Positions 36,840 through 48,521 are shown, counted from the first letter of the stretch. The stretch is DNA of 64,000 nt from Mucor racemosus (GCA_027405735.1 JAPEHQ010000021.1:372001-436000); one strand, 5' to 3'. A program made the numbers and translations. Notes: generated by a model from the sequence alone, not told the origin.

Positions 36840-36997
36840 CGTTATGCTAGTGTGTAGTTTCTTTTGTTGTGCCCATGTGCATCTTCTTGTTACCTTTTTA
36901 ACAATTATTCAGTGGGCACAACAACTCATCAGGCTATACCGTGCAGCCCACCTGGGCACAACAAAATTATCTTGCGCAGCACAGATCGGCCATAGTG
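36840..36997 (+). repeat. CACTA-like right-end fragment
   Basis: Matches the right end of the 16358-18982 element (GTGCAGCCCACCTGGGCACAA, AGCACAGATCGGCCATAGTG). One base of the 12-bp terminus differs. Its left end was not found. Confidence 0.6.
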
Positions 36998-37369
36998 GCC
37001 TTTATATATAAATCCTTTAAATTTGTGATCATATGGACTTTTTTGAATCCAGTTATATCATTTTATACTTTTCAAGTTAAATCCGCTATTAGGCTAATAA
37101 TGTTGTAGGTTGTATTTATGCTTTACTTAAAATAAGCCTTTGAATAATTAATAGTAATACAGTCGAACCTTAATTTTTGTATGAAATTTCGATACCTGCA
37201 TCTTCTTATAACTGCTTGGCATATTTAAACAACCGCATCCGGACTGTCCGGTAATTTTTTCTAGAAATTTAAAGCTTGGAAATATTATTAGATGGCCGCT
37301 TCCGAAGATTGTTCGGCTTTTTTTGAAAGAGTGACCATTGGCAAAAATACGAACCATATACTATATTCT

Positions 37370-37815
37370 ATGCCACCAAGTATCATATGTTATCACCTTC
37401 TACAGTATCAATTCATCTTACAATCTATTGATTACAACATTTACTGAAGTGTAAAGACTTGATATCGGATATAAAAACCTCCTAGCGTACTAAGTTTAAT
37501 CCAATGATTACCAAGAACGCTTGGACGTCAATTATAATACCATATTATTTCATCCCAGCGGTTAATTAATCAAGTAGCTATCAAATCACCATCCAAGCAC
37601 ATTTAGTGCAGCATTGAAACAAGGTAATTCACAAGCTCTGCAAGAATGGTTAAATTATGATTGATCCATTTCAATTCTTAGATTACTATTAAACAGATCT
37701 AATGGTTCAATAGTACCTTAAGTTACACCTCAGGATCTCAATGTCACATCAATATAAAAGGCTATACTTTTATATCTAAATTAACGATATCTTGTTTTTA
37801 TTATACAGTTGAAGA
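37370..37815 (+). mobile_element. Truncated LTR, 541-bp family
   Basis: About 445 bp aligned to 42300-42745 (shared CCTAGCGTAC, AACGCTTGGAC, CAAGCTCTGCAAGAA, CAGGATCTCAATGTCA, ACAGTTGAAGAACTG). The TG start is mutated and the 3' 80 bp are missing. Confidence 0.7.
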
Positions 37816-38091
37816 ACTGATGGGCTTGCTGGCCTTAGTAGATGTAAGTAGCAGGTAACCAACTTGCTGCTCAAACTGGCTGAACGTACAATGACCCATG
37901 GATGCTGATAGTTTTGGTGTCGAGCCGGGATTTACCAGCCAAATTTACTAGTATGCATATAATATGCATTAATGAAAAAGGAAAAAATTTGCTAGACATA
38001 TGCAAAACTTACTAAGAAAAAAAAAAGGAGGATCATATTCGAGGAGAAGCAAGGTCATCGGAGATTCTCTTCCGAAATTCATATCCTAATA

Positions 38092-38192
38092 CCAAAGGGC
38101 TTCCCCTTTGGCGGGTTTGAACTCACGAATATGTGTGTCGCACTCAATTTGTAGCGCATGTGCTACCCGTTAATCTTGTCATTCTCCTTTGG
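38092..38192 (-). repeat. tRNA-like block, possible SINE head
   Basis: On the minus strand the segment has an A-box-like TGACAAGATTAACGGGTAGC (38162-38181) and a B-box-like GAGTTCAAACCC (38113-38124), with CCAAAGG repeated at the borders and an 8-bp hairpin (38092-38111). The spacing is close to a tRNA, but the T-stem and acceptor do not pair properly, so it is not a functional tRNA gene. Most likely the Pol III promoter part of a decayed SINE. Confidence 0.35.
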
Positions 38193-38509
38193 TCTAAAAT
38201 TTTAATCCCCATACATGTGAACATGTATTTGTCAGTTTTTTTTCACTATTTGGGAAATGCAGCAAATTAAGGTGCATTTTTCTTTTTGAAAATCATAATA
38301 GAGCTTTCCAGAAATTGGTAGTCGAAATCACCTGAAAAAATGCCAATTTGTGATGGAGATATAAACAAAACTCAATGTTAGTACATTAATATTAAGCTGT
38401 ATAACACAAAAATTGAATATGGATGAATGTAAAGCAATATTTGCCAAAATGGGAGTTAGTATAACATGATCTACAACGCACAGAAACTCAAGTGGTATTC
38501 AACAGATGC

Positions 38510-38688
38510 TGTTTTACCAAAACTAATAAGAATTAGACAAGAGTAAAAGGTGGGTTTTATTTAATGTAGAGGATGAGATTATATATAGAAGAGATCATCA
38601 AGTGATACAATAGCTATTAATGGTGTAACAATAACAATATTCTGATAATACGACTACTGTAGCGCTATATCTAGATTCTGACATAACA
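38510..38688 (-). mobile_element. Solo LTR, 180-bp family, copy 2
   Basis: About 179 bp, nearly identical to 16537-16716. Flanks are GATGC (38505-38509) and GACGC (38689-38693), a 5-bp duplication with one mismatch. Same orientation and signals as copy 1. Confidence 0.8.
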
Positions 38689-38908
38689 GACGCAGCTGCA
38701 TTGGAAAATTCAGTTTTAGGTATTTCTACAACACCTAGAATTATACTGGAAAACCGAAGTACGCATTATTCATCAAACTAAAGACAGACACCAACTTTCC
38801 AATCCACCAGTGTTAAATGCAGATATCAATTATATAATCTCTACCAATGCGAAATAGTAATACGATATACTGTATGAATCAATCAGTTTGACAATTATAA
38901 TCAATGGT

Positions 38909-38909
38909 G

Positions 38910-38945
<36 letters not shown>
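38909..38945. repeat. (TAA)n microsatellite
   Basis: About twelve uninterrupted TAA units within the second repeat island. Confidence 0.9.
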
Positions 38946-39061
38946 GGATCAAGGTTTTAAAGTAAGAACAAAAAACTACCAACAGTATGCTAGTAAATTG
39001 TAATTTAATATAGTATCATTCAGTATGACCGAATATTAATAAATCAGAGAAAATACAACTG

Positions 39062-39607
39062 TGTTTAGGACATAGACTATACTGGGTACATGTATTACTA
39101 GTAGAAGTGCTCAAAGGATTATGTAGACATTATTCTTAGCATAGAAGGATGAGTATGAGGTGATAATGATGTATGCCAATTTTATTTCATTTAGTTATGT
39201 TACATTTAGTCTATGATGAAATGGTGTAGCCTGAGATCCTGAAGTGAGCCAATCATGAACTCGTTCCTGGAAATGGAATTCAACTATTCCATTTGTATCA
39301 ACATTCACGGTCTAAAGTAAATCAAGCATGAAGATCCTATATACTTAACTTGGTCGTATCCTACTAAACTTGCTATGGCCAACCTATTATATCATCATGT
39401 TGTAATCAACTAGTTCTTCAAGAAGATGAAATCATACTTTCATACACTCTGTATTGTAGACTCTATATCCACGCTTCCAAAACATATAAATACCCTGAAT
39501 CCTGATGTCGTTCGAGATGGATTCGTTATCTTTTACCTACAATATACTCAATAAATATATCTAGTTTTAACTTTATTTTCTAGTTATTCATTGTGTATAT
39601 TTAAACA
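39062..39607 (+). mobile_element. Solo LTR, 546 bp
   Basis: TGTTTAGGACAT...TATTTAAACA, with TGTTTA/TAAACA inverted ends and a perfect 5-bp duplication AACTG (39057-39061 and 39608-39612). TATA-like ACATATAAATACC (about 39484) and AATAAA (about 39551) fit an LTR in plus orientation. Paralogues at 19533 and 42135 show the uninterrupted AACTGGTAAAAAACTG. Confidence 0.85.
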
Positions 39608-39622
39608 AACTGGTAAAAAACT

Positions 39623-40023
39623 TTTTTTTTATAGGGTCATCGTAGCAGATAGACATTATTTTTATTATTTTGAATGGAGACTTAATATATATGCACTGCT
39701 ATAACGTGCAAATAGCACAACGTAAACTAAAGTCAAGAGATTATGAGGTTTCCATTAGTGGACCTGAAGTGGGAAATGTTGAGGTATAAGATAAATTAAA
39801 TAAGTTGGGAAAGAAATCTACTAAAAATAAGGTGGCGCACCAAGAGCCGATACAAATATGCGAGAACGTCATACGGAAGTAGTTGGATTGACAAACATGC
39901 ACCAAGCAGGACATCAGTGCTGCATCAAATTATCAAAGACAACATGCGAACACCAGAGTTTGAACTCGAGCCTTGCACTTGGGAAGTACACGTCTTAACC
40001 ATTCCGCCCAACCACCAAGGGCT
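39623..40023 (-). mobile_element. tRNA-derived SINE, 401 bp
   Basis: Flanked by a 16-bp perfect duplication AAACTGGTAAAAAACT (39607-39622 and 40024-40039). On the minus strand it begins with a tRNA-like head: A-box TGGGCGGAATGG (39999-40010), an anticodon-like arm with 7-base loop TTCCCAA, and B-box GAGTTCAAACTC (39956-39967). About 300 bp of body follow and it ends in a poly(A) tail (poly-T at 39623-39631 on the plus strand). The paralogous empty site is seen at 19535 and 42138. No variable arm is present although the A-box resembles tRNA-Ser/Leu. Only one full copy lies in the window. Confidence 0.85.
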
Positions 40024-40350
40024 AAACTGGTAAAAAACTGATACTCAATGTAAAACGAGATCAAAATTGATAAAAGGTGCTTTCATTGTGTGGTCAAAAT
40101 CGCAACATTTTGATGGATAGAAATTACAGAACCAAGACGTTGTGTTTGCCTCAGGATTTTCAAAAGGGTTCAAAAGCATTATTCATTAAACTCAACTAGA
40201 TGTTGAATACTCGCCATATGCTATTAGTATCACCTTGTCTTTTATTTGATTGTTGTGTTATTAAAAATCAAGCTTTTCAGTAGCTTATAACAATAATGAC
40301 AATGGGATGTTTCTGATTTCAGATTGGCGGCATTTATCATAAGGGGAATA

Positions 40351-40548
40351 GATGATACATTTGATACTACTGTTGATGGAACATGTCAATTCAATTTATG
40401 AAATTTGAATGAAAATACCGAGGAACCATTTGTAAGTACTTACGTTAGTTCTGGTGAAGGATTGAATAAATTGGCTTGGGACAAAGAGGATGAAAAGGCG
40501 GCAATAGGTTCTAGTGATGGCCTTGTTTATGTTTATAATATTGCAGAG
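40351..40548 (+). pseudogene. Dynein intermediate chain fragment, copy 3
   Basis: Encodes DDTFDTTVDGTCQFNL, stop (TGA in place of Trp), then GLNKLAWDKEDEKAAIGSSD and GLVYVYNIAE, followed by GTAAA. Same extent as copy 2; substitutions of conserved Gly and Asp show decay. Confidence 0.65.
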
Positions 40549-41269
40549 GTAAAAATAAAAAAAATTAATGTAAATCACCTTTAGCGCAATAATTATAAAG
40601 TAAGACTATATTATTATCACGTAAACTACCGCACAAAATTGACATGTATAAAGATTTATAGTAATAAGCTTGAATCGAGTGGGTACAGCATTGTAAATTC
40701 TTGATAAAGTTCTCAAGTATTATAAAATCTCTTATTTTTAAGACTTACAACGCTTATCAGCGGAACATTAATTTCAAAAATTATTTTTGTCCAGATCATC
40801 AATTTTGACATTTTTTAATTTTTTTTTTCTGCTTTTGCAAATCTAAAGTTAATTATACTACCAATTATAAAAACAAAAAATATACATATACTCAGAATTT
40901 AGCGCTCTATTTGCTCGATAAAAAACAATAAACATTTTTATTGCAAAATATTACATGAAAATCCTTTAACCAAAAATTTGTTTTTGGGGCAAAAGTACAA
41001 AGTTTCATTACTTAACATTTAATATTAAGTTTTTATCAAATGTGTATTAGCTATGCCTACAATTTTCTCTCACAATGTAGTATATTTAAACGTTGATTTT
41101 GGTATCAAAAATTGATTTTTCTGTTTTTTGATCAAAATCATGAGTGTTGGTAAGGATAAAATGAGCCCCGAAAAATGTCCGCTACAAAGTCTGAATTTTC
41201 AGACCGTACATGGTTAAATATACAAAAAGTTATAAAAAACGCATTTTCATTTAAAGCTTAGATACATAC

Positions 41270-41500
41270 TGTAGGTTTTTGCCAATTATTTATGTTAAAT
41301 CTCATTTCAATCCTCCCATATTAAACCTGACATCCAAATGGAATTGAAATGGTATAAATACTTTTAGAATCCAGAACCCGATGGCTCCTGGCTTCCTTTT
41401 TTAACTTAATAATGAAGACCCTACGTTCTCTGTGGTATAATCACTTGTAGTCTTTATTTTATTTGTATTGGAAATAATCGTTATCTACATATAACTCTCA
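41270..41500 (+). mobile_element. Solo LTR, 231 bp
   Basis: TGTAGGTTTTTGCC...AACTCTCA with 5-bp duplication CATAC on both sides (41265-41269 and 41501-41505). It interrupts family C between ACTTAGATATATAC and CAGTATAAGAG, which are adjacent in copy 4. A related inverted copy lies at 44621-44848 and a more diverged one around 45746-45990. Confidence 0.8.
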
Positions 41501-42284
41501 CATACCATAGTATAAGAGACTTAGCCGCTCTATCGTGCTATGCTCAATTATGGCGTCGCTCTAGGGGCTCGCTTTTGCAATTGTTTAGTGAATGTATGAT
41601 ATGATACACAAGGATTTTGTTAAAAACAATGTATGATTCTATGATAACAGGTATTGCCTATTTTGTTTAATTTATGGTTTATGCGTTGTGATGCTGCTTT
41701 TACATTGGTTGAAATGAGCAATTTAACAGAGTTTTAATTGCGCTAAATACTGTAAAGCCTTGAAAATCCTTTTCTACGCGTGTTGTTTCTCTCGTCTTCT
41801 TTTCATGCTCCAATAATATATTCACTGTTTGATAAGGCATATCGGCATATCAGACTATCAAGCTGGTACTGTATTATTTTTTTTTTGTCTGAATAGGCAT
41901 GCTAACATAAGGGACTAATTTTTTAATATAATAAGTAGCAATTTATATTAGAGACTGATATTTTCATTTAACCGCATTCTAATATCAAATATCATTATTT
42001 ACTACTGTATTGTTGGACGCATTTCTTGATTACCAGATCAAATCAAAGGCAATGATATTTAATGCCTACTCGATAAAAAGTTGGAACTGGCTACAACCCC
42101 TCGAATTGTTACTGAATATTAATGAATTAAAGAAAATACAACTGGTAAAAAACTGATACCAGTGTACATCGAGGTCAAGGTTGACAAAAGGTGCATTCAT
42201 TGTGTAGTGGAAATTGCAACAAAATTTCAATGAATAGAAATTACAAGACTAAGGTGTTGAGTTTGCCTCAGAATTTTTAAAAGG

Positions 42285-42825
42285 TGTTGTATTCCACCTA
42301 CTAGCATCATACGTTATCATCTTCTACAGTATCAATACATCTTACAATCTATTGACTACGACATGTATTGAAGTGCAAGTCTTGATATCGGATATAAGAA
42401 ACTCCTAGCGTACCAGGTTTAATCCAGTAATTACCAAGAACGCTTGGACCTCAATTATGACACCACATTATGTCATCCCAGCAGTTAACCAATCAAGTAG
42501 CTATCAAATCAACATCCAAGCATATTTAGCGCAGCATTAAAACAAGACAACTCACAAGCTCTGCAAGAACGGTTAAATTATGATTGATCCATTTCAATCC
42601 ATAGATTACTATCAAACAGACCTAATAATGGTTCAATAGTGCCTTATTAAATTACATCTCAGGATCTCAATGTCAAATCAATATAAAAGGCCATACTTTT
42701 ATATCTAAATAAACAATATCTTGTTTCTATTATACAGTTGAAGAACTGCTGATTAATTACTCATTCTTTTATAATTGTATTCTTTTTTAAGTACTATTTA
42801 TCAATCATCCTGAAAATATACGACA
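42285..42825 (+). mobile_element. Solo LTR, 541 bp
   Basis: TGTTGTATTCCACC...AATATACGACA with 5-bp duplication AAAGG (42280-42284 and 42826-42830). Copy 2 of the composite repeat (around 19660) shows the empty site. TATA-like AATATAAAAGGCC (about 42677) fits an LTR. Related copies: 37370-37815, 44490-45244 (inverted) and a fragment at 36240. Confidence 0.85.
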
Positions 42826-43009
42826 AAAGGGTTTAAACGCATACTTTATCAAACTTACTTGGATGTTAAATATTCACCATATGCTATTAGTATCATTTTG
42901 TTTTTTATTTAACGGCTGTATTATTAAAAATCAAGATTTTAATAGCTTATACCAATGAAAATAATGGGATTTTTCTGGTTTTAGATTGACATTTACCATA
43001 AGGCGGGCT

Positions 43010-43217
43010 GATGATATGTTTGATACTACTGTAGATGGAACCAGTCAATTTAATTTATGGAATTTCAATGCAAATACCGAGGAACCATTTGTAAATGCAT
43101 AAGTTGGTTCTGGTAAAGCATTGAATAAATTGGCTTGGGATAAGAGGGTAAAAAGGCGGCAATAGGTTTCAGTGATGCCCATGTTTATGTTTATGTTTAT
43201 GTTTATGATGTTGGGGG
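43010..43217 (+). pseudogene. Dynein intermediate chain fragment, copy 4
   Basis: The only copy keeping the WD-repeat Trp: DTTVDGTSQFNLWNFNANTE, then ALNKLAW followed by a one-base frame break, then remnants of VYVYDVG. A TTTATG unit is tandemly expanded near 43186-43208. Upstream (42985) the sequence ATTTTTCTGGTTTTAG resembles an intron end, so the captured piece may include both splice sites. Confidence 0.65.
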
Positions 43218-44489
43218 GTAAGACTATAACTTAATGTAAACTACCTCTAGCGCAATAATTATAAAACAAGGCTATATTATTATCAAATAAACTACTACAC
43301 AATATTAGCATGTATAAAGATTTACAGTAATAAGCTTGAATCAAGTGGGTACAGCATCGTAAATTCTTGAAAAAGTTCTCAAGTATTATAAAATCTCTTA
43401 TTTTTAAAACTTACAATGCTTATAAGCGGAATATTAATTTAGAAAATTATTTTTGTCCAGATCATCAATTTTGACATTTTTTAATTTTTTTTTTCTGATT
43501 TTGTAAATCTAGAGTTAATTATACTACCAATTATGAAAATAAAAAATATACACATATAAAAAATTTAGCGCTCTATTTGCTCAATGAAAAATAATCAACA
43601 TTTTTATGGCAAAATATTACATGAAAATTCTTTAACCAAAAATCCGTTTTTGGGGCAAAAGTACAAAGTTTCATTACTTAACATTTAATATTAAGTTTTT
43701 ATGAAATGTGTATTACTGTGGCTACAATTTTCTCACACAATGTAGTACATTTAAACGTTGATTTTGGTATCAAAATTTGATTTTTCTGTTTTTTGATCAA
43801 AACCATGAGCGTTGGTAAGGATAAAATGAGCCCCGAAAAATGTCTGCTACAAAAACTAAATTTTCAGACTGTACATGGTTAAATATAAGAAAAGTAAAAA
43901 AAAAAAAAAAAAAAACGCTTTTTTATTTAAAACTTAGATATATACCACAGTATAAGAGACTTAGTCGTTCGATCGTGTTATGCTCAATTATGGCGTAGCT
44001 CTACGGGCTCGTTTTTGCAATTTCTTAATGAATGTATGATTTGACAGACAGTTTTTTTCTAGTAGAAAATGTACGTTTCTATGATAGCAGATATTGCTTA
44101 TTTTGTTTAGTTTATGGATTGATGCGCTGTACTTCTGCTTTTAAATTGGCTGAAATGTGCAATTTCGCAGGGTTTTAATTGTGCTAAATAATGTAAAGCC
44201 TTGAAAATCCCTTTCTACGTGTGTTGTTTCTCTCTTTTTGTTTTCATATTCCAAGGATATTATTTACCAGATCAAATCGAAGGCAATGATATTTATATCT
44301 ACTAAATGAAAAACTAGAGATGGCTACAAACCCAGGAAATGTTGTACCCAGGTGCATCTTGTTATCTTTTTAGCCATATTCAGTGGGTACAACAGCTCAG
44401 GCTATAGTGTGCAGCCCACCTGGGCACAACGAAATTACCTTGGGCAGCACAGGTCGGCCGTAGTGCGATTTGTATATTTATTTATTGTT

Positions 44490-45244
44490 ATCGTATGTTT
44501 TTAGGTTTGATAAATAATATTTAAAAAAGAATACAATAATTAAAAGAGAAGGAGTAATGGATCTTTTTTTCAGCTATTATATAATAAATCAAGATATCGT
44601 TTATTTAGATATAAAAACATTGAGTTATATGTAGATAGCAGTTATCTCTAATAATACAATAAAATAAAGTCTACAAGTGATTATATGAGGGAGAATTTAG
44701 GGCCTTTATTATTAAGTTAACAAAGAAGGCCAGGAGTCATCAGGTCCTGGATTCTAAAAGTATTTACATCATTTCAATTCCATTTGAATGTCAGGTTTAA
44801 TATGGGATTGAAATAAGATTTAACATAAATAATAGACAAAAACCTACAAGTATGGCCTTTTATATTGATTTCATATTGAGACCCTGAGATGTAAATTAAG
44901 GCACTATTGGACCATTAGAACTGTTTGATAGTAATCTAAATAGACAATCATAATTTAACCGTGCTTGCAGAGCTTATACTGTAAGTTGTCTTGTTTCGAT
45001 GTTGCGCTAAATGTGCTTGGATGTTGATTTGATAGCTACTTGATGGATTAACCGCTGGGATTCAATAATATGGTGTCATAATTGAGGCTCAAGCGTTCTT
45101 GGTAATTACTGAATAAACTTAGTACGCTAAGGGTTTCTTATATCCGATATCAAGACTTTGCACTTCAGTACAAGTCGTAGTCAATAGATCGTAAGATGCA
45201 TTGATACTACTGTAGAAGGTGATAAAGTATGGTGGCATACAACA
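44490..45244 (-). mobile_element. Inverted LTR of the 541-bp family, split by a 228-bp LTR
   Basis: Minus-strand copy starting TGTTGTATGCCACC at 45244. It is interrupted at 44621-44848 by an inverted copy of the 231-bp LTR (CCTACA...TGAGTT), whose flanks AACAT and AGTAT are a decayed 5-bp duplication. Nested order: the 541-bp family inserted first, the 231-bp family later. Confidence 0.65.
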
Positions 45245-48200
45245 ATTGTAATTAATTTTAGTCAATTTTTGGTCAATGTTAGGCCAATGCACTGATACAC
45301 TGGTATTAACCCTTTTATTTTTAGACCGGTATCAATGGCCCATAGAGGGAAGGTGCATCATCTTTGAAGATTTGAATAAATTCAACTCAATATTAGCCAA
45401 AAAATTAAAAAATCATCTGAAGCCACCTGAAACAGTCTGAAGTCAACTTGACAACAGTAAGCCCATCTTAGTAAATTTTGATCCTAATGATTTCCAACTT
45501 TACATGAGAGTAGATGCACATATTTGACACGGTGATCTCAAAAGGCAATTTCGACAGCCTACTGTGTGGAGATAAAATCATCGCCAAATTGCGCATATAG
45601 TTTGCTACACACTAGTTATTCCTGGATATCGATCTAAATGAGCTCTCATTGCAATGGTAGATACATCTCAGATTGACTCACAAAATTGTAAAGTTTCAGC
45701 CTCTTCGTGTTTTTATGAGGATGGAGAAATAAAAACGTTGAGGGTTTATGGATACATACAATCTTATTTGTAGAAAGAATAATAACAAATACTAGTAACA
45801 TTTATCATGAAGAACGTAGGCTTTATTATTAGAAAAACTAATGATAAAAGAAAGAACCAAGGGCTTCTAGGTCTTGAATCTTGGTTTAAAAGGCTATTTA
45901 TAATAATTACATTTTGATATGAGTTAGAAATGGAATTGTTTTCAAAATTGGTTGTTTAATATCCTCAAAACCTATTTTGTATGGGGGTGGGTTGTTTTAG
46001 ATATTTTTGGAAAATGTTTAATAAATAATCAAATAATAGTTCAAATTTAAATTTGGAAGTTGTCCTTAATGAGCAATGAATATACAAGTTATACATCTTG
46101 GTTTCATTAGCTAACAGGTGCTTTTGAAGGGTTTTAGCATACACTTTATTAAAAAAATCTCTCTTCCTCAGCTTAAAAAAAATAAAGCAATTAGAAAAAC
46201 GCGTGCAATTAATGAATATTGATCCAAATAGGCTGAAAGTTTTAAAATATGTAACACAGCTGCAACAGCAACCAAACTTAAAATTTTAGTACCTCATTGA
46301 CGTGCTGGTTAAATTGTAGGAATAAAACGCGCACTTCTTTCGTGTAGGGTTTCAAGTATTGATTTTAATCACTATAAACAAATAAATACCAAAATTATAC
46401 CAGAAAATCATAAACTTTTGTACCTTGAATGAGTTGTTTTGTTAGATTGTCAGTTGTTAATAGTGAAACAAGTAGTAGGCAATGTTATCTTCCAATTGTT
46501 TTTTACGTTTTCGAAAAATGTAAACTTTTGATGGAGTAATTGAAAAAGCAATATTTCAAGCTATATTATTATGGATTAAAAGCAAACTTCAACAGCGCCT
46601 GTACATTGTAGTTTATACTTCTTTTAAACACATTTCAATCCAGTACAAAGTTGACATATGTTGTTTTGAATAATATGAAGTTTATATCCATTTTTCATCT
46701 CATCTTATTACTTATCAAAATGTACTGTATTTAGAATTTGAAAGTTTAATCATAAAACCCTAGAATATTGGCTTCGGCGACAAATTTTGTTTGCGTTTTT
46801 ACGTCTTCTGAAGGTTTCTTATCGGTCTATATATAATATGTCCTCATTGTGCAATGGAATCAATACAGATCTCACATTTACAATTTAAACGCTAGGAGAA
46901 AATGTTGGAAAAATATTCAAATAGGGTAAATAGAGTTTTATTTATTTATTTAACATGTAGTAGTAAAGATTATAGCACCTATAGTCAGTGTAACCTTTGA
47001 ACCCAAGTTGTGGATCAGTAGATTCAGATAGCGAAGCCCGCCGTTTTGTATTTCAGGGCGACACACCACAGATTTTGGCCTTCTGCCCCGTAATTCCTTA
47101 AGGATATTCGAGCAGAAGAATATTTTAGACTGGCGTAGATTTACTGTCCTCCAACAGCAATTGGTATTCGGTTGATGTACCTGTCAATATTGTTGGCGGA
47201 ACCTTTACTGGGCAGTTTTTTTGCATTGACCCTTGTTTTGTTTCCTTTACGTACATTTGAGACATGAATGTAGCTTCAATACACCATAACATGTACATTT
47301 CAAGTGTATATTATAGTATACTATGCCTGAATATAGAGTTAAATTAAAATTAATTTAAAATGCTACGTCATTTGGATAAATTACTGATCAATCAATGACA
47401 TCCATTTGACATGATCGCCAACCTGTACGTATACTCAAGAAGACCATCATGGTGTACTACATACGTATTCTTCAAGGGCCTCAGTATAGAATGTCTTGCC
47501 CTGTCTGGTATTAGATGTATACATTATATTGAAACCATTTCCCTTTTTTCTTGATGAAAAGTTTCAATTACTTGAAACGCGTTGAATGCAGGAAACGGTT
47601 TCTTAAATGATCAAGGACCTTTTTCTTTATAAAAAAAGATCAACAAGGAATAAATGCTGGTATAAAATGATAAAATGTATACAAAGAAAAGAAAGAAAGG
47701 GAAAGAGATGGGAAATGGTGGCTTTCATTTTTTGTTTAAAGGATAAAGAAGGTGTGTCTTTTCATTTATCATGACCCAATCATCATGGTTAGTTTGAATA
47801 ACAGCGATTGAATTTTCAAGGTTCCTATATTCTAAACAGCAATGCAATGGAACCCTTTATTTGATTGATACGGAGCAAAGCTGCTTCATCCGAGAATACC
47901 TTGATTTGGCTTTAAAAGTTGAAAATTGCGTGGGTAAATATACTCAGTATGTTGAGGGAATATTGCTTTTTGGAGTTGCTCTGGATATCTATAATGAAAG
48001 TAATAACTGTAACTCTCGTAACATAAATCTAGATCTAACGGCCATTCTCTCAATACACGTTTTACTTTAAAAAAAGGTACGGATAATCGGCTTTCTTATG
48101 TAATATGTATCAAATTTTCTTGAAATACTGACTCCAACAGACTAATAATCTTTGTATACTATCATGATAATATACATTACCAGATATAAATAGATTGCTC

Positions 48201-48521
48201 CAATGTTTTGAAATATGCTAAGCTTCTAAAATTCTTCATTTACTGCATCATGTGTTCACATGCTGTGTATAAACAAAACATTAAAAAAAGCCGCTATCTT
48301 GAAGGACAGTTACAATAAAACAAAAAATACAAAATTTTAAAGAAATACAAATACACAACAACAATATAAAATTTTCGGGGCATTAAGCCAGTGCTATTGC
48401 AGGTTATCAAGTAGTTTTAAGAAATATACATATCACAAAACTTGCGCAAGAATTCTTTAAAAATTACTACTCTTGAATTTATTCTTGATTATTACAATGA
48501 AAAGGGTATGAAACATGTATT
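45245..48521. other. Gene-poor region with decayed repeats
   Basis: About 3.3 kb. 45746-45990 resembles the 231-bp LTR family in inverse orientation (AGGCTTTATTATTAG). 46930-47270 is less AT-rich than its surroundings and unassigned. A 69-codon frame at 47861-48070 has no motif. No supported gene. Confidence 0.4.

Larger units (their letters stand above)
39022..41850 (+). repeat. Composite repeat copy 3, heavily interrupted
   Basis: P segment, dynein fragment (40351-40548) and family C in the same order as copy 2. It is interrupted by a 546-bp solo LTR (39062-39607), a SINE (39623-40023) and a 231-bp solo LTR (41270-41500). It continues to about 42110 with the pre-terminal part of the CACTA-like element and then abuts copy 4. 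Confidence 0.75.
42111..44465 (+). repeat. Composite repeat copy 4, ending in a CACTA-like right terminus
   Basis: P segment, dynein fragment (43010-43217), family C (43218-44275) and the right end TCGGCCGTAGTG ending at 44465. It is interrupted by the 541-bp LTR at 42285-42825. It is in tandem with copy 3, whose sequence breaks off at about 42110. No left CACTA terminus is present. Confidence 0.7.

Noticed and set aside
39870..40023. Functional tRNA gene on the minus strand
   Set aside because: The T-stem and acceptor do not pair, and the segment is the head of a duplication-flanked, poly(A)-tailed element.
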